This document shows, in pieces, positions 18,867-28,300 of a DNA stretch of 64,000 nt. The stretch is from NCBI RefSeq assembly GCF_030692605.1, contig NZ_JAUYUD010000085.1, positions 1-64,000 of the forward strand, written 5' to 3'. Below the pieces are notes generated by a model. It worked only from the letters and a program-made list of their open reading frames with translations, ran no database searches and was not told the origin of the DNA. Numbering within the stretch: the stretch's first letter is position 1; each line of letters starts with the position of its first letter. Position numbers and translations under genes: made by a program. Source of the stretch: Lutibacter sp. GTDB taxonomy: Bacteria > Bacteroidota > Bacteroidia > Flavobacteriales > Flavobacteriaceae.

Positions 18867-20105
18867 TTGAAAAAGATCATTATTATTGGGGGTGGAATTA
18901 TAGGATTGAGTTCTGCCTATTATTTATTAAAGGAAGGTTATACCGTTACTGTTATAGATCAGTATGATATTTCTTCAGGGGCTTCTTTTGTAAACGCAGG
19001 CTATGTTTCTCCAAGCCATGTAATTCCGTTAGCAGCACCAGGAATGATATCAATGGGTATTAAAATGATGTTTAATGCTGCAAGTCCGTTTTATTTAAAA
19101 CCGAGAATTAATCTAGATTTATGGAAATGGGCGTGGGCGTTTAATAAATCATGTACCATTGAAAATGTTAAAAGGGGAGCGCCAGTAATTAAAGATATAG
19201 CCGTTTTCAGCAGAACTCTTTTTGAAGAAATGAAAGAAAATAAAGTGTTCGATTTTCATTTTGAAAAAAAAGGAATTTTAATGTGTTACCAATCTGCAAA
19301 GTTTGAAGACAAAGAAGCATATTTAGCTGAAGTTGCAACAGAACAAGGACTTGAAGTGAAGCATATTTCAAAAGATAAATTAAAGGAAATGGAACCGGAA
19401 ATGGAGGCAAATGGCGCATATCATTATTTGTGTGACGCTCATACAATTCCAGATGATTTTATGTTAGAATTTAAAAACTATTTAACGAAACAGGGTGTGA
19501 AGTTTTATCTGAATCAACCCGTGTTGGGATTTGATAAAAAAGGTACTAAAATTAAAAATGTAAAAATAGAAAATAAAAACATTGATTGTGATGAAATTGT
19601 TATTGCCGCAGGAAGTTGGAGTCCCGCTTTAGTAAAAATGTTAGAAATTAATTTATTGGTTCAAGCTGGTAAAGGGTATCGAATAAATGTTGCTAGAGAA
19701 ACAAATATTAAGTATCCTTCTATTTTAACCGATGTAAATACTGCTGTTACACCAATGAATGGTTTCACAAGGTTTGGTGGTACTATGGAAATTGTGGGTA
19801 TTTCATCTCATATTAATAAAATAAGAGTCCATCAAATTGCGAAAAACGCAAAAATATTTTATCCAAATGTGAATATTAATAGAGCTGAAATGGAAAATGC
19901 AGCTTGTGGATTAAGACCTGTTTCACCAGATGGTTTACCATTTATAGGAAGAACAAAAAAATATTCAAATGTTTGTATTGCTACGGGGCATGCCATGATG
20001 GGCTGGACTATGGGACCAGCAACAGGTAAGTTAATTTCAGAAATTGTTTCAGAAAAACAATCAACTTTAAATTTAGAACCTTTTTCTGTTGACAGAAAAT
20101 ATTAA
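18867..20105 (+). CDS. FAD-dependent D-amino acid (D-hydroxyproline) dehydrogenase
   Basis: A DadA/DAO-family flavoprotein of 412 residues. The FAD-binding motif KIIIIGGGIIGLSSAYYL opens the protein, and CGLRPVSPDGLPFIGR with ATGHAMMGWTMGPATG near the C terminus completes the fold. It starts with TTG, since no ATG is available before the dinucleotide fold. Placed after the epimerase, it is the likely oxidant of cis-4-hydroxy-D-proline to 1-pyrroline-4-hydroxy-2-carboxylate. The electron acceptor is unknown. Confidence 0.85.
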   Translation: MKKIIIIGGGIIGLSSAYYLLKEGYTVTVIDQYDISSGASFVNAGYVSPSHVIPLAAPGMISMGIKMMFNAASPFYLKPRINLDLWKWAWAFNKSCTIENVKRGAPVIKDIAVFSRTLFEEMKENKVFDFHFEKKGILMCYQSAKFEDKEAYLAEVATEQGLEVKHISKDKLKEMEPEMEANGAYHYLCDAHTIPDDFMLEFKNYLTKQGVKFYLNQPVLGFDKKGTKIKNVKIENKNIDCDEIVIAAGSWSPALVKMLEINLLVQAGKGYRINVARETNIKYPSILTDVNTAVTPMNGFTRFGGTMEIVGISSHINKIRVHQIAKNAKIFYPNVNINRAEMENAACGLRPVSPDGLPFIGRTKKYSNVCIATGHAMMGWTMGPATGKLISEIVSEKQSTLNLEPFSVDRKY

Positions 20106-20113
20106 ATAGAACG

Positions 20114-21433
20114 ATGAAATTTTATAAACCCCTTATTTTATTTATTGCAATATGTTTTTCAATGGTTTCTTGCCGAGTTGTTAAGCTAGATTCCATTGAA
20201 ATTTTAACTTTTGAGCAAAAATTGGAGAATCTTTTTCCAAATGCTGAAATTACTAAAATAGAATCAAAAGATCATTTTGTTCAGGATTTTCAGTTGGTTT
20301 TAAATCAACCACTAGATCATAAAAATATTGCTGCTGGAACTTTTAAACACTATGTTTATATTTCGCACCATAGCGAAAAGTCACCAACTGTTCTTGTAAC
20401 TGAAGGGTATAATGCTGTTCCTCATACCTATGAATTATCTAAAATATTAAAGTCTAATCAGGTTCAGGTTGAGTACCGTTTTTATGGAAAATCTAAACCA
20501 GATTCCATTCCTTGGAACTTTTTAAAAAATGATTTGGCTGTTGAAGATTATCATCAATTGGTTACAAAAATGAAAGAATTATATACCCAAAAATGGATTT
20601 CAACTGGGATTAGTAAAGGAGGTGAAACCGTTTTAATTTATAAATCTAAATATCCGTATGATATGGATGTGGCTGTGGCCTACGTTGCGCCATTAATTAA
20701 TACTCAGGAAGATGAGAGAACTCAAAATCATATTGAGACCATTGGAACTGAAGAATGTAGGGATAAAATACGTCAATTTCAACGATTGGTTTTAGAACAA
20801 AGAGTTGTAGTTTTAGATGAAATAATGCAATATGCTTCAGATAATAATAGGTTTTTTACAGAACTTTCCATAGATGAGGCTTTAGAATATGCAGTACTAG
20901 AATTTCCATTTTCTTTTTGGCAATGGGGTGGCAATTGCAATGAAATTCCTACAAAAAATGATACATCAAAAAGGTTTTTCGACTATTTAAATTCAATTGT
21001 TGGAATCGATTTTTATAATGATGCTACATACTTGGAGTTACTACCTTCTTATTACCAGCATTGGACAGAATTGGGTTATTATGGGTTTGATATTACTCCA
21101 GTTATAGATTTATTAAAAGTGGTTCATCATCCAACAAATGTGCGTTTTGCACCAAAAAATGTAGATTTAACATATAATCCAAATTATATAAAAGAAGTTC
21201 GAGATTTTGTTGAAAATAGAGGAAATAAAATTATTTATATTTATGGCGAATTGGACACATGGAGTGCTTGTTCACCAACAATAAAGCCACATGTTAATGC
21301 GTTAAAAATGGTTTTAAAAGGAGGATCCCATAAAACAAGAATTGCCGATTTTCCTGAAGAAGATCAGCAATTAATTTATGATAAATTACAAACTTGGTTG
21401 GGATATAATGTTACTATATACCCTTTACAATAG
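20114..21433 (+). CDS. Peptidase S37 (PS-10 tripeptidyl aminopeptidase) lipoprotein
   Basis: A 439-residue serine peptidase-like protein with a lipoprotein signal (lipobox SMVSC). The S37 nucleophile motif is GISKGGETVLIY near residue 170. The Asp is likely in GELDTWSA and the His in GGSHKTRI near the C terminus, giving the alpha/beta hydrolase triad. S37 enzymes remove N-terminal tripeptides and accept proline-containing sequences. Its place as the last gene of the cluster suggests it trims collagen-like peptides outside the cytoplasm before epimerase and dehydrogenase act. Confidence 0.85.
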   Translation: MKFYKPLILFIAICFSMVSCRVVKLDSIEILTFEQKLENLFPNAEITKIESKDHFVQDFQLVLNQPLDHKNIAAGTFKHYVYISHHSEKSPTVLVTEGYNAVPHTYELSKILKSNQVQVEYRFYGKSKPDSIPWNFLKNDLAVEDYHQLVTKMKELYTQKWISTGISKGGETVLIYKSKYPYDMDVAVAYVAPLINTQEDERTQNHIETIGTEECRDKIRQFQRLVLEQRVVVLDEIMQYASDNNRFFTELSIDEALEYAVLEFPFSFWQWGGNCNEIPTKNDTSKRFFDYLNSIVGIDFYNDATYLELLPSYYQHWTELGYYGFDITPVIDLLKVVHHPTNVRFAPKNVDLTYNPNYIKEVRDFVENRGNKIIYIYGELDTWSACSPTIKPHVNALKMVLKGGSHKTRIADFPEEDQQLIYDKLQTWLGYNVTIYPLQ

Positions 21434-21450
21434 GATTATAAAAACAGAAT

Positions 21451-22710
21451 TTAGTCTAACCTAAAGGCGTTTTTTATTTGATTTATATAATCTAATTTTT
21501 CCCACGTAAATAATTCAACGTTTACTATTTTTTCGGTACCATCTACATTGGTAAAAGTTTTTGTGACAGTTTCATTTTCACGACCCATATGACCGTATGC
21601 GGCAGTTTCTAAATACATTGGCTGACGTAATTTTAAACGTTTTTCAATGGCTGATGGTCTCATGTCAAATAGTTGCTCCACTTTTTCTGAAATTTCACCA
21701 TCAGAAAGATTCACATTAGAAGTTCCATAAGTATTAATATAAATTCCCATTGGCTTAGCTTCACCAATAGCATATGAAACCTGAATTAATATTTCATCAG
21801 CAACACCTGCAGCAACCATGTTTTTTGCAATATGGCGTGTTGCATAAGCGGCACTTCTATCAACCTTGCTTGAATCTTTTCCTGAAAATGCTCCACCACC
21901 ATGAGCTCCTTTTCCACCATAAGTATCTACTATAATCTTCCGTCCTGTTAAACCAGTATCTCCATGAGGTCCGCCAATTACAAATTTCCCAGTTGGATTT
22001 ACGTGATACACAATAGAATCATTAAATAATGCTTTAATTGAAGCCGGTAATTTTGAAATAACTCTTGGAATTAAAATAGTAATTATATCACTTTTAATTT
22101 TAGCCAGCATTGCTTCATCGGTTGGTCCAAAATCGTCATGCTGAGAAGAAACAACGATGTCTTTAATTCTAAAAGGCACATTATCATCTGTATATTCAAT
22201 GGTAACTTGGCTTTTAGAGTCTGGACGCAAATAGGTAATTTCGTTATTTTCACGTCTTAATTCAGCGAGTTCTTGTAATATTTTATGACTTAAATCTAAT
22301 GCCAAAGGCATATAGTTTTCAGTTTCTCTGGTCGCATAACCAAACATCATTCCTTGGTCACCAGCTCCTTGATCTTCTTTGTTGGCTCTGTCAACTCCTT
22401 GATTTATATCCTGAGACTGTTCGTGAATTGCAGAAAAAACACCACAAGAATTTCCATCGAACATATATTCACTTTTGGTGTAACCAATTTTATTGATAAC
22501 ATCTCTGGCTATTTTTTGAACGTCTAAATAAGTATTCGATTTAACTTCACCAGCCAACACAACTTGACCAGTAGTTACCAAAGTTTCGCAGGCAACCTTA
22601 GAATTTTCATCAAAAGCTAAAAAATTATCAACTAAAGCGTCAGAGATTTGATCGGCTACTTTGTCTGGATGTCCTTCTGAAACGGATTCAGATGTAAATA
22701 AATATGGCAT
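21451..22710 (-). CDS. metK: S-adenosylmethionine synthase
   Basis: MetK makes SAM from methionine and ATP. The 419-residue sequence has the expected N terminus ([23 protein letters not shown]-type, with the catalytic His and ATP contacts), the hexapeptide-like [10 protein letters not shown] and the P-loop-like [21 protein letters not shown]. It is monocistronic and convergent with the S37 gene. The 5' leader carries a SAM-II-type riboswitch, so the enzyme is likely repressed by its own product. Confidence 0.96.
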   Translation of the reverse strand: MPYLFTSESVSEGHPDKVADQISDALVDNFLAFDENSKVACETLVTTGQVVLAGEVKSNTYLDVQKIARDVINKIGYTKSEYMFDGNSCGVFSAIHEQSQDINQGVDRANKEDQGAGDQGMMFGYATRETENYMPLALDLSHKILQELAELRRENNEITYLRPDSKSQVTIEYTDDNVPFRIKDIVVSSQHDDFGPTDEAMLAKIKSDIITILIPRVISKLPASIKALFNDSIVYHVNPTGKFVIGGPHGDTGLTGRKIIVDTYGGKGAHGGGAFSGKDSSKVDRSAAYATRHIAKNMVAAGVADEILIQVSYAIGEAKPMGIYINTYGTSNVNLSDGEISEKVEQLFDMRPSAIEKRLKLRQPMYLETAAYGHMGRENETVTKTFTNVDGTEKIVNVELFTWEKLDYINQIKNAFRLD

Positions 22711-22783
22711 ATTAATAGTTTTATTTTAAGATGAAAAACATATTAATTGATTTGCTAAAAGGCTAAAAGAAGTAAATACATTA

Positions 22784-22832
22784 CTGCTTTAGCATTTTTT
22801 TATGAGGTTGCAATCAGTTCAAATTTTTCCTC
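22784..22832 (-). promoter_or_regulatory. SAM-II-type riboswitch upstream of metK
   Basis: Reading the minus strand, a stem GAGG/CCTC encloses the loop containing AATTTGAACTGATTGCAA. It is followed by ATAAAAAAATGCTAAAGCAG. This matches the SAM-II (SAM-alpha) layout: P1 stem, a U/A-rich loop ending ATTGCAA, an A-rich strand and GCTAAA. ACTG in the loop can pair with CAGT just after GCTAAAG to form the pseudoknot. It lies 74 bases before the metK ATG. SAM-II is known from alphaproteobacteria and Bacteroidota. It probably lowers metK expression when SAM is high. Confidence 0.75.
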
Positions 22833-22847
22833 TAATTATTTCGTGTG

Positions 22848-22855
22848 CAAAGTTA
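22848..22855 (-). promoter_or_regulatory. Candidate -7 element of metK
   Basis: Minus-strand TAACTTTG matches TAnnTTTG and ends 16 bases before the SAM-II stem, so a transcript would start just ahead of the riboswitch. The -33 TTG is not clear. Confidence 0.5.
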
Positions 22856-22955
22856 TAAAAATTTAAAAATTAAATAGCCATTTAATGCTAAATAATTTAT
22901 AATATTTTTTATAATAGGTTGATATAAGTTCCGACAAAGAGAACTAAAAGTAGAT

Positions 22956-23364
22956 TTGAAATAAAAAAAATAGCAGTAATATTAATAAGTACAGTACTGT
23001 TCTTCAGTTGCTCAAATAGTGATGATATGGAAAATACAGATATGATAAATACTTTGAATCCTGGGTTTTTTGTAATGGGTGACTTTATTGCCGAGTTCAC
23101 CCAACTTCTGGAAAAGCATCGGTTAATTCGGACAAAACAATACTAACTTTTACAAATTTTAAAACTGATAATGGGCCAAAATTACTAGTTTATTTAGCAA
23201 CAGATACCAATTCAACCCAATACATTAATCTAGGCGATTTAAAAGGAATTTCAGGAAACTTTTCCTATACGATTCCTGCCAATACAGATTTCGAAAAATA
23301 TAAAATAGTAAATATTTGGTGTGTGGATTTTTTAGTGAGTTTTGGTACTGCTGAATTAAAATAA
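22956..23364 (+). pseudogene. DM13-domain lipoprotein, frameshifted
   Basis: A coding region in two frames. The first part gives a lipoprotein signal (KIAVILISTVLFFSCSNSDD) and runs to GFFVMGDFIAEFTQ. The second frame continues HPTSGKASVNSDKTILTFTN, then a DM13-like core (GPKLLVYLATD, ISGNFSYTIPA, YKIVNIWCVDF) and a stop at 23364. A single missing base near 23092-23097 breaks the frame, and no in-frame start codon precedes the signal peptide. DM13 domains are predicted redox or electron-transfer domains. It is either a decayed gene or a sequencing error; the two defects favour decay. Confidence 0.7.
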
Positions 23365-23376
23365 TTACTTAATTTT

Positions 23377-23406
23377 TTGGAAATTAAAAAAATGTGTTTA
23401 CATTTG
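23377..23406 (+). promoter_or_regulatory. Promoter of the metY leader
   Basis: TTG at 23377-23379, a 19-base spacer and TACATTTG at 23399-23406 match the Bacteroidota consensus TTG-N19-TAnnTTTG exactly. Transcription should begin near 23413, about 15 bases before the first leader peptide. Confidence 0.75.
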
Positions 23407-23427
23407 CCCTAACAAAACAAGTAAAAA

Positions 23428-23496
23428 ATGAAATTTAATTTAAACATAATGTGTTGTTTGATGTGTAAAATTTACACAGAGGCTACTATTGTTTAA
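23428..23496 (+). CDS. Leader peptide 1 of metY (Cys/Met-rich, 22 aa)
   Basis: A 22-codon frame, MKFNLNIMCCLMCKIYTEAT plus IV, with the cluster Met-Cys-Cys-Leu-Met-Cys at codons 8-13. It lies 15 bases after the predicted transcript start and is followed by an intrinsic terminator. Bases 23477-23482 (CAGAGG), within codons 17-19, are the exact complement of the 5' arm of that terminator (CCTCTG, 23526-23531). A ribosome stalled at the Cys/Met codons would leave CAGAGG free to form an antiterminator; one that reaches the stop would cover it. This is the layout of classical attenuation. No homologue was searched. Confidence 0.75.
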   Translation: MKFNLNIMCCLMCKIYTEATIV

Positions 23497-23525
23497 AATT
23501 TAATAATTTAAAATATATGTAAAAA

Positions 23526-23549
23526 CCTCTGAAATTTCAGAGGTTTTTT
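23526..23549 (+). terminator. Attenuator terminator 1 before metY
   Basis: Perfect palindrome CCTCTGAAATTTCAGAGG (23526-23543) followed by six T. It lies 29 bases after the stop of leader peptide 1. Its 5' arm can pair instead with CAGAGG at 23477-23482. Confidence 0.85.
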
Positions 23550-23570
23550 ATTTTCAAAAAAGAGGATAAA

Positions 23571-23663
23571 ATGGATATTATTTTCAAAAAAAATAAAGTT
23601 AACTGTTGTTGTATGGCAATGCAAATGATGCATAACACAATGCAATGGTATTACCTAAATTGA
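23571..23663 (+). CDS. Leader peptide 2 of metY (Cys/Met-rich, 30 aa)
   Basis: A 30-codon frame with the core NCCCMAMQMMHNTMQW: three consecutive Cys codons, then five Met codons within ten. It is preceded by the purine-rich stretch agaggataaa, a possible ribosome site, and followed by a second terminator. TATTACC at 23649-23655, near the end of the frame, can pair with GGTAATA at 23701-23707, which overlaps the top of the terminator's 5' arm and its loop. This suggests a second attenuation step that reads Cys-tRNA and Met-tRNA supply. Confidence 0.78.
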   Translation: MDIIFKKNKVNCCCMAMQMMHNTMQWYYLN

Positions 23664-23690
23664 ATGGAGTAAATAAATCAATCCTGATTA

Positions 23691-23731
23691 AAGTCCCTTT
23701 GGTAATATCGAAACCAAAGGGACTTTTTTTA
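23691..23731 (+). terminator. Attenuator terminator 2 before metY
   Basis: A 13-bp perfect stem (AAGTCCCTTTGGT, 23691-23703, with its complement at 23713-23725) around a 9-base loop, followed by T7. It is stronger than terminator 1 and lies 40 bases before the metY ATG, so metY expression requires read-through of both. Confidence 0.88.
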
Positions 23732-23770
23732 CTTCAAAAACTTAAAATTTAAACAATAAAAAATAAAAAA

Positions 23771-25060
23771 ATGAGCACACAAAAATTTTCAACAAAAGCG
23801 TTACACGCAGGACACGATACAACTAAAACAGCAGGAACAAGAGCAGTTCCAATTTATCAAACAACTTCGTATGTTTTTAACGATACGGAACATGCTGCAA
23901 ATTTATTTTCATTAAAAGAATTAGGATTTATTTATACACGATTAAACAATCCAACAAATGATATTTTACAGCAGCGTTTGGCTGCCATTGAAGGAGGAAT
24001 AGGAGCAGTGGTTTTTGCTTCAGGAACTTCAGCAATTTCGACAGGATTATTAACGTTATTAAAAGCAGGTGATCATATTGTAGCTTCAAGTAGTTTATAC
24101 GGAGGAACGTTTACCTTGTTAAATGTTACGTTGCCAAGATTAGGAATTACAACTACGTTTGTAGATGCATCAAATCCTGAAAATTTTAAGAATGCTGTTA
24201 AAGATAATACAAGAGCCTTTTTTGTGGAATCTTTAGGAAATCCAAAATTAGATGTGTTAGATTTAGAAGCAATTGCTAAACATTCTAAAGCAGCTGGAGT
24301 GCCATTTATTGTCGACAATACTGTTGCAAGTCCGGCTTTATTAAACCCAATAAAACATGGGGCAAATTTGGTGATTCATTCATTAACAAAATATATTGGC
24401 GGACAAGGAAATTCGTTAGGTGGTGCTATTATTGATGCGGGAACTTTTGATTGGACAAATGGAAAATTTCCAGAGTTTACAGAACCTTCTGCTGGTTATC
24501 ACGGACTTGTTTACAGTGAAGCTTTAGGTGCTGCAGCTTTTATATTTAAATTAATTTTAGAAGGATTACGAGATTTTGGTGGCGCTTTAAGTCCATTCAA
24601 TGCATTTCAAATTATTCAAGGTTTAGAAACTTTACCAGTTCGTATCAAACAACATAGCGCAAATGCCTTGGAATTAGCGCATTGGTTAGAAAGCAGAGAA
24701 GAAGTAGCTTGGGTAAATTACCCTGGGTTAGAAAGTAGCAAATACAATACTTTGGCGAAAAAGTATTTACCTAATGGGCAAAGCGGATTAGTTACTTTCG
24801 GCGTAAAAGATGGTTTTGAGGCAGCTAAAAAAGTGACAGATGCGACTCAACTATTTTCGCTACTGGCAAATATAGGTGACACAAAATCTTTAATTATTCA
24901 TCCAGCAAGTACCACGCATCAACAATTAAGTGTTGAGCAGCAATCAGCTGCAGGTGTAACTCAAGATTTAATCAGACTTTCTGTTGGGCTCGAAGATATT
25001 GATGATTTAAAGCAAGATTTACAAGAGGCTTTTAAAAATGTTAGAGAATTAGAGAATTAA
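23771..25060 (+). CDS. metY: O-acetylhomoserine sulfhydrylase
   Basis: A Cys/Met-metabolism PLP enzyme of 429 residues. It makes homocysteine from O-acetylhomoserine and sulfide (or methionine from methanethiol). The PLP lysine is in VIHSLTKYIGGQGNSLGG, and the FASGTSAISTGLLTLL and GYHGLVYSEALGAAAF blocks are typical of the MetY branch, which is longer than MetB/MetZ. The 5' region holds two tandem Cys/Met attenuators. MetX, which supplies its substrate, follows downstream behind a SAM-I riboswitch. Confidence 0.92.
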   Translation: MSTQKFSTKALHAGHDTTKTAGTRAVPIYQTTSYVFNDTEHAANLFSLKELGFIYTRLNNPTNDILQQRLAAIEGGIGAVVFASGTSAISTGLLTLLKAGDHIVASSSLYGGTFTLLNVTLPRLGITTTFVDASNPENFKNAVKDNTRAFFVESLGNPKLDVLDLEAIAKHSKAAGVPFIVDNTVASPALLNPIKHGANLVIHSLTKYIGGQGNSLGGAIIDAGTFDWTNGKFPEFTEPSAGYHGLVYSEALGAAAFIFKLILEGLRDFGGALSPFNAFQIIQGLETLPVRIKQHSANALELAHWLESREEVAWVNYPGLESSKYNTLAKKYLPNGQSGLVTFGVKDGFEAAKKVTDATQLFSLLANIGDTKSLIIHPASTTHQQLSVEQQSAAGVTQDLIRLSVGLEDIDDLKQDLQEAFKNVRELEN

Positions 25061-25136
25061 ATTTTGAAGAAAAGTATTGTGAGAGAAATTATTTAAACGT
25101 TAATTTGCCACTTAGTTCATAAACTTATTGACTATT

Positions 25137-25234
25137 GTTATCAAGAAAGGCAGAGGGATTAGACCCATTGAAGCCTTAGCAACCCTTTATATTGTAAAGA
25201 AGGTGCTAAATTCTACCCATTTTGGATAGATAAC
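25137..25234 (+). promoter_or_regulatory. SAM-I (S-box) riboswitch upstream of metX-thrA
   Basis: P1 is formed by GTTATC (25137-25142) and GATAAC (25229-25234). Between them are the S-box core AGAAAGGCAGAGGGATTAGA, then CCATTGAAGCCTTAGCAACC and AAGGTGCTAAATTCTACCC. The expression platform is not a clear U-tract terminator: an AACTAA/TTAGTT hairpin follows at about 25232-25251, so control could be translational. It lies 104 bases before the gene. Confidence 0.9.
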
Positions 25235-25337
25235 TAAACGTAATTACTTAGTTGTAATTTCTGCCATTTCTCATAACACTATTTTTTAAGAATTAACAAG
25301 CCAAAAATTTGATTATTGATCAATTATATTGTAAAAA

Positions 25338-28300
25338 ATGAGTAAGCTTAAACATATAAACATTGCCAGTTTTATTCCTGAAAAAGGAATCAATAGTCAG
25401 GAAATTAACCTCTCGTACCAACTTTTTGGAAGAGAATTACATACAGCACCTATAGTTTTGGTTAATCACGCCCTAACAGGAAACAGCAATGTAGCTGGTA
25501 ATAATGGTTGGTGGCAAGATTTGGTAGGTAATAATAAAGTAATAGATACTGAACAATATACCATTTTATCGTTTAATATCCCTGGCAATGGATTTGATGG
25601 TTTTGTAGTAGATAATTACAAAGATTTTGTTGCTAGAGATATTGCAAAACTTTTTTTAATAGGTTTACAGGAACTCCAAATAAATGAATTATTTGCAATT
25701 ATTGGTGGCTCATTAGGTGGTGGAATTGCTTGGGAAATGGCAGTTTTAAACCCGCCTATTACAAAGCATTTAATTGCAGTTGCAACCGATTGGAAATCGA
25801 CCGATTGGTTAATTGCAAATTGTCAAATTCAAGAACAATTTTTATCGAACTCTTGTAATCCTGTGCACGATGCGCGTATGCATGCGATGTTGTGTTACAG
25901 AACTCCTGAATCGTTTAAAGAAAGATTTCAGAGGTCAAAAAACGAGGAGTTAGAAATTTTTAGTGTAGAAAGTTGGTTGTTGCATCACGGTAAAAAATTA
26001 CAAGAACGTTTTCAATTATCTGCGTATAAATTAATGAATCAATTATTAAAAACAATTGATGTAACCACAGGAAGAGAAGCGACCATTTTAGATACAATAA
26101 AAGCAAGTATTCATATCATTGGCGTAGATTCTGACCTGTTTTTTTCTGCTGAAGAAAATAAAGAAACACACAAACACTTGGCTTTAACAAATCCAAAAGT
26201 TACTTATAACGAAATAAATTCGGTTCACGGGCATGATGCTTTTTTAATGGAATATGAACAATTAGAAAAAATTATAGAACCAATATTTAAACAGAGTTCT
26301 AAAAAAAATAAGATGAAAGTAGTAAAATTTGGAGGAAAATCATTAGCAAATGGTATTGGAATAGAAAGTTCATTAAAAATCATTTCTAATAATATAAAAA
26401 AGGGTGAAAAAATCACAGTTGTTGTTTCTGCAAGAGGTGAAACAACAGATCATTTGGAATCTATTTTAGAAAAAGCAAAAAATAGTTTACCCTATATTGA
26501 AGAGTTTGAAGCGCTAAAAAAATATCAACTAGAAGTTGATGAAACGGCAAATTTATCTGTTGAATTTCAATTGCTTGATGAAATTTTTAGAGGGGTAAAT
26601 TTGTTAGGAGATTATACTCCAAAAGTGAAAGACCAAGTTTTGGCCCAAGGCGAAATTTTATCAGGAAAAACAATTACTCATTTGTTAAATAAACAGGGGG
26701 TAAAAGCAAATTTTGTAGATTCTCGCACCTTATTAAAAACCAATAACCAGTTTGGAAAAGCATTACTTTTTGAAAGTATTTCAGAAGAAAATGTAATTGA
26801 GCACTACAGAAAAAATAATGGGGATGTAACTCAAATTATTACTGGTTTTATTGCATCAAATTTAAACGGGGAAACCACTACTTTGGGGAGAAATGGAAGT
26901 AATTATACAGCTTCTTTATTAGCAAATTATTTAAATGCAGCGGAATTTCAAAATTATACGCACGTAAGCGGAATTTATACTGCAGATCCTGCTTTGGTTG
27001 AGAACTCCAAAAAAATCGAGAAGCTTTCCTATCAGGAAGCCAATGAAATGGCAAATTTTGGAGCCAATATTTTACATGCGAAAACAATTATACCTTTAAT
27101 TGAAAAAAATATTCCACTTAGAATCTTAAATACTTTCGACCCAGATAATCCAGGAACTTTAATTGGTTCAGAATCAGAAATAGGAGGGATAAAATCATTG
27201 TCGGTTGATGAAGATGTTGCTTTGGTGAATTTAATTGGGCGTGGTTTATTAGGGAAAGTTGGTGTAGATGGACGAATTTTTACAGCATTAGGAAAAGAAA
27301 ATATTAGCGTAAGCATTATTTCCCAAGGTTCATCGGAAAGAGGAATTGGATTTATTGTGGATGCTAAAAATGGGTATAAGGCAAAAATAGTATTGGAAAA
27401 TGAGTTTAAAAGTGAATTTGAAAGTAAAGATGTAAGTCAGATTTATGTTACCGAAAAAGTTTCAGTAATTTCAATTATTGGACAAAGTCTTCATTCTTTT
27501 AATCAACCTTACAGTGCATTAATTAAAAATAATATTACACCAATTTTAATCAATAATACGGTAACAGGAGAAAATGTTTGTTTGGTTGTAAAACAATCGG
27601 ATCTTCATAAAGCGGTTAATGTAATTCACGGTGAAATTTTTGGAATTTCTAAAAATATTAACATCGCTATTTTTGGGAAAGGATTGGTTGGTGGAACACT
27701 AATTGAGCAACTATTAAAAAGTAAGGAGAATATAATTAAACGAAAAAACATAAATCTTAATGTATTTGCTATTGCAAATTCTTCAAAAGTTTTGCTGAAT
27801 AAAAATGGTGTTTCCATAAAATGGAAGAAAGAATTAGAAAAAAGTGAAATAAATAATAATATTCAAAATATTATTGATTTTGCAGAAAAAAACCACTTAG
27901 AAAACTTAATTGCAATAGATAATACTTCAAGCGGTGAGTTTGTAAAAAATTATATTGATTTAGTTGAAAACGGCTTCGATTTAGTTTCTTCAAATAAAAT
28001 AGCCAATACGTTAAGTTATTCATTTTATAATCAATTGAGAGGTAAATTAAAGGAGCATAAAAAAACATATTTATACGAAACTAATGTTGGTGCAGGCTTA
28101 CCATTAATAGACACTATAAAGTTATTGCACGATTCTGGGGAAAATATTACACGAATTAGAGGTGTTTTTTCTGGTTCTTTAAGTTATTTGTTTAATAATT
28201 ATTCGATTCAAAATAGACCATTTAGTGAGGTTTTACAGGAAGCAATAGATAGTGGATTTACGGAACCAGATCCGAGAGAAGATTTATGTGGTAATGATGT

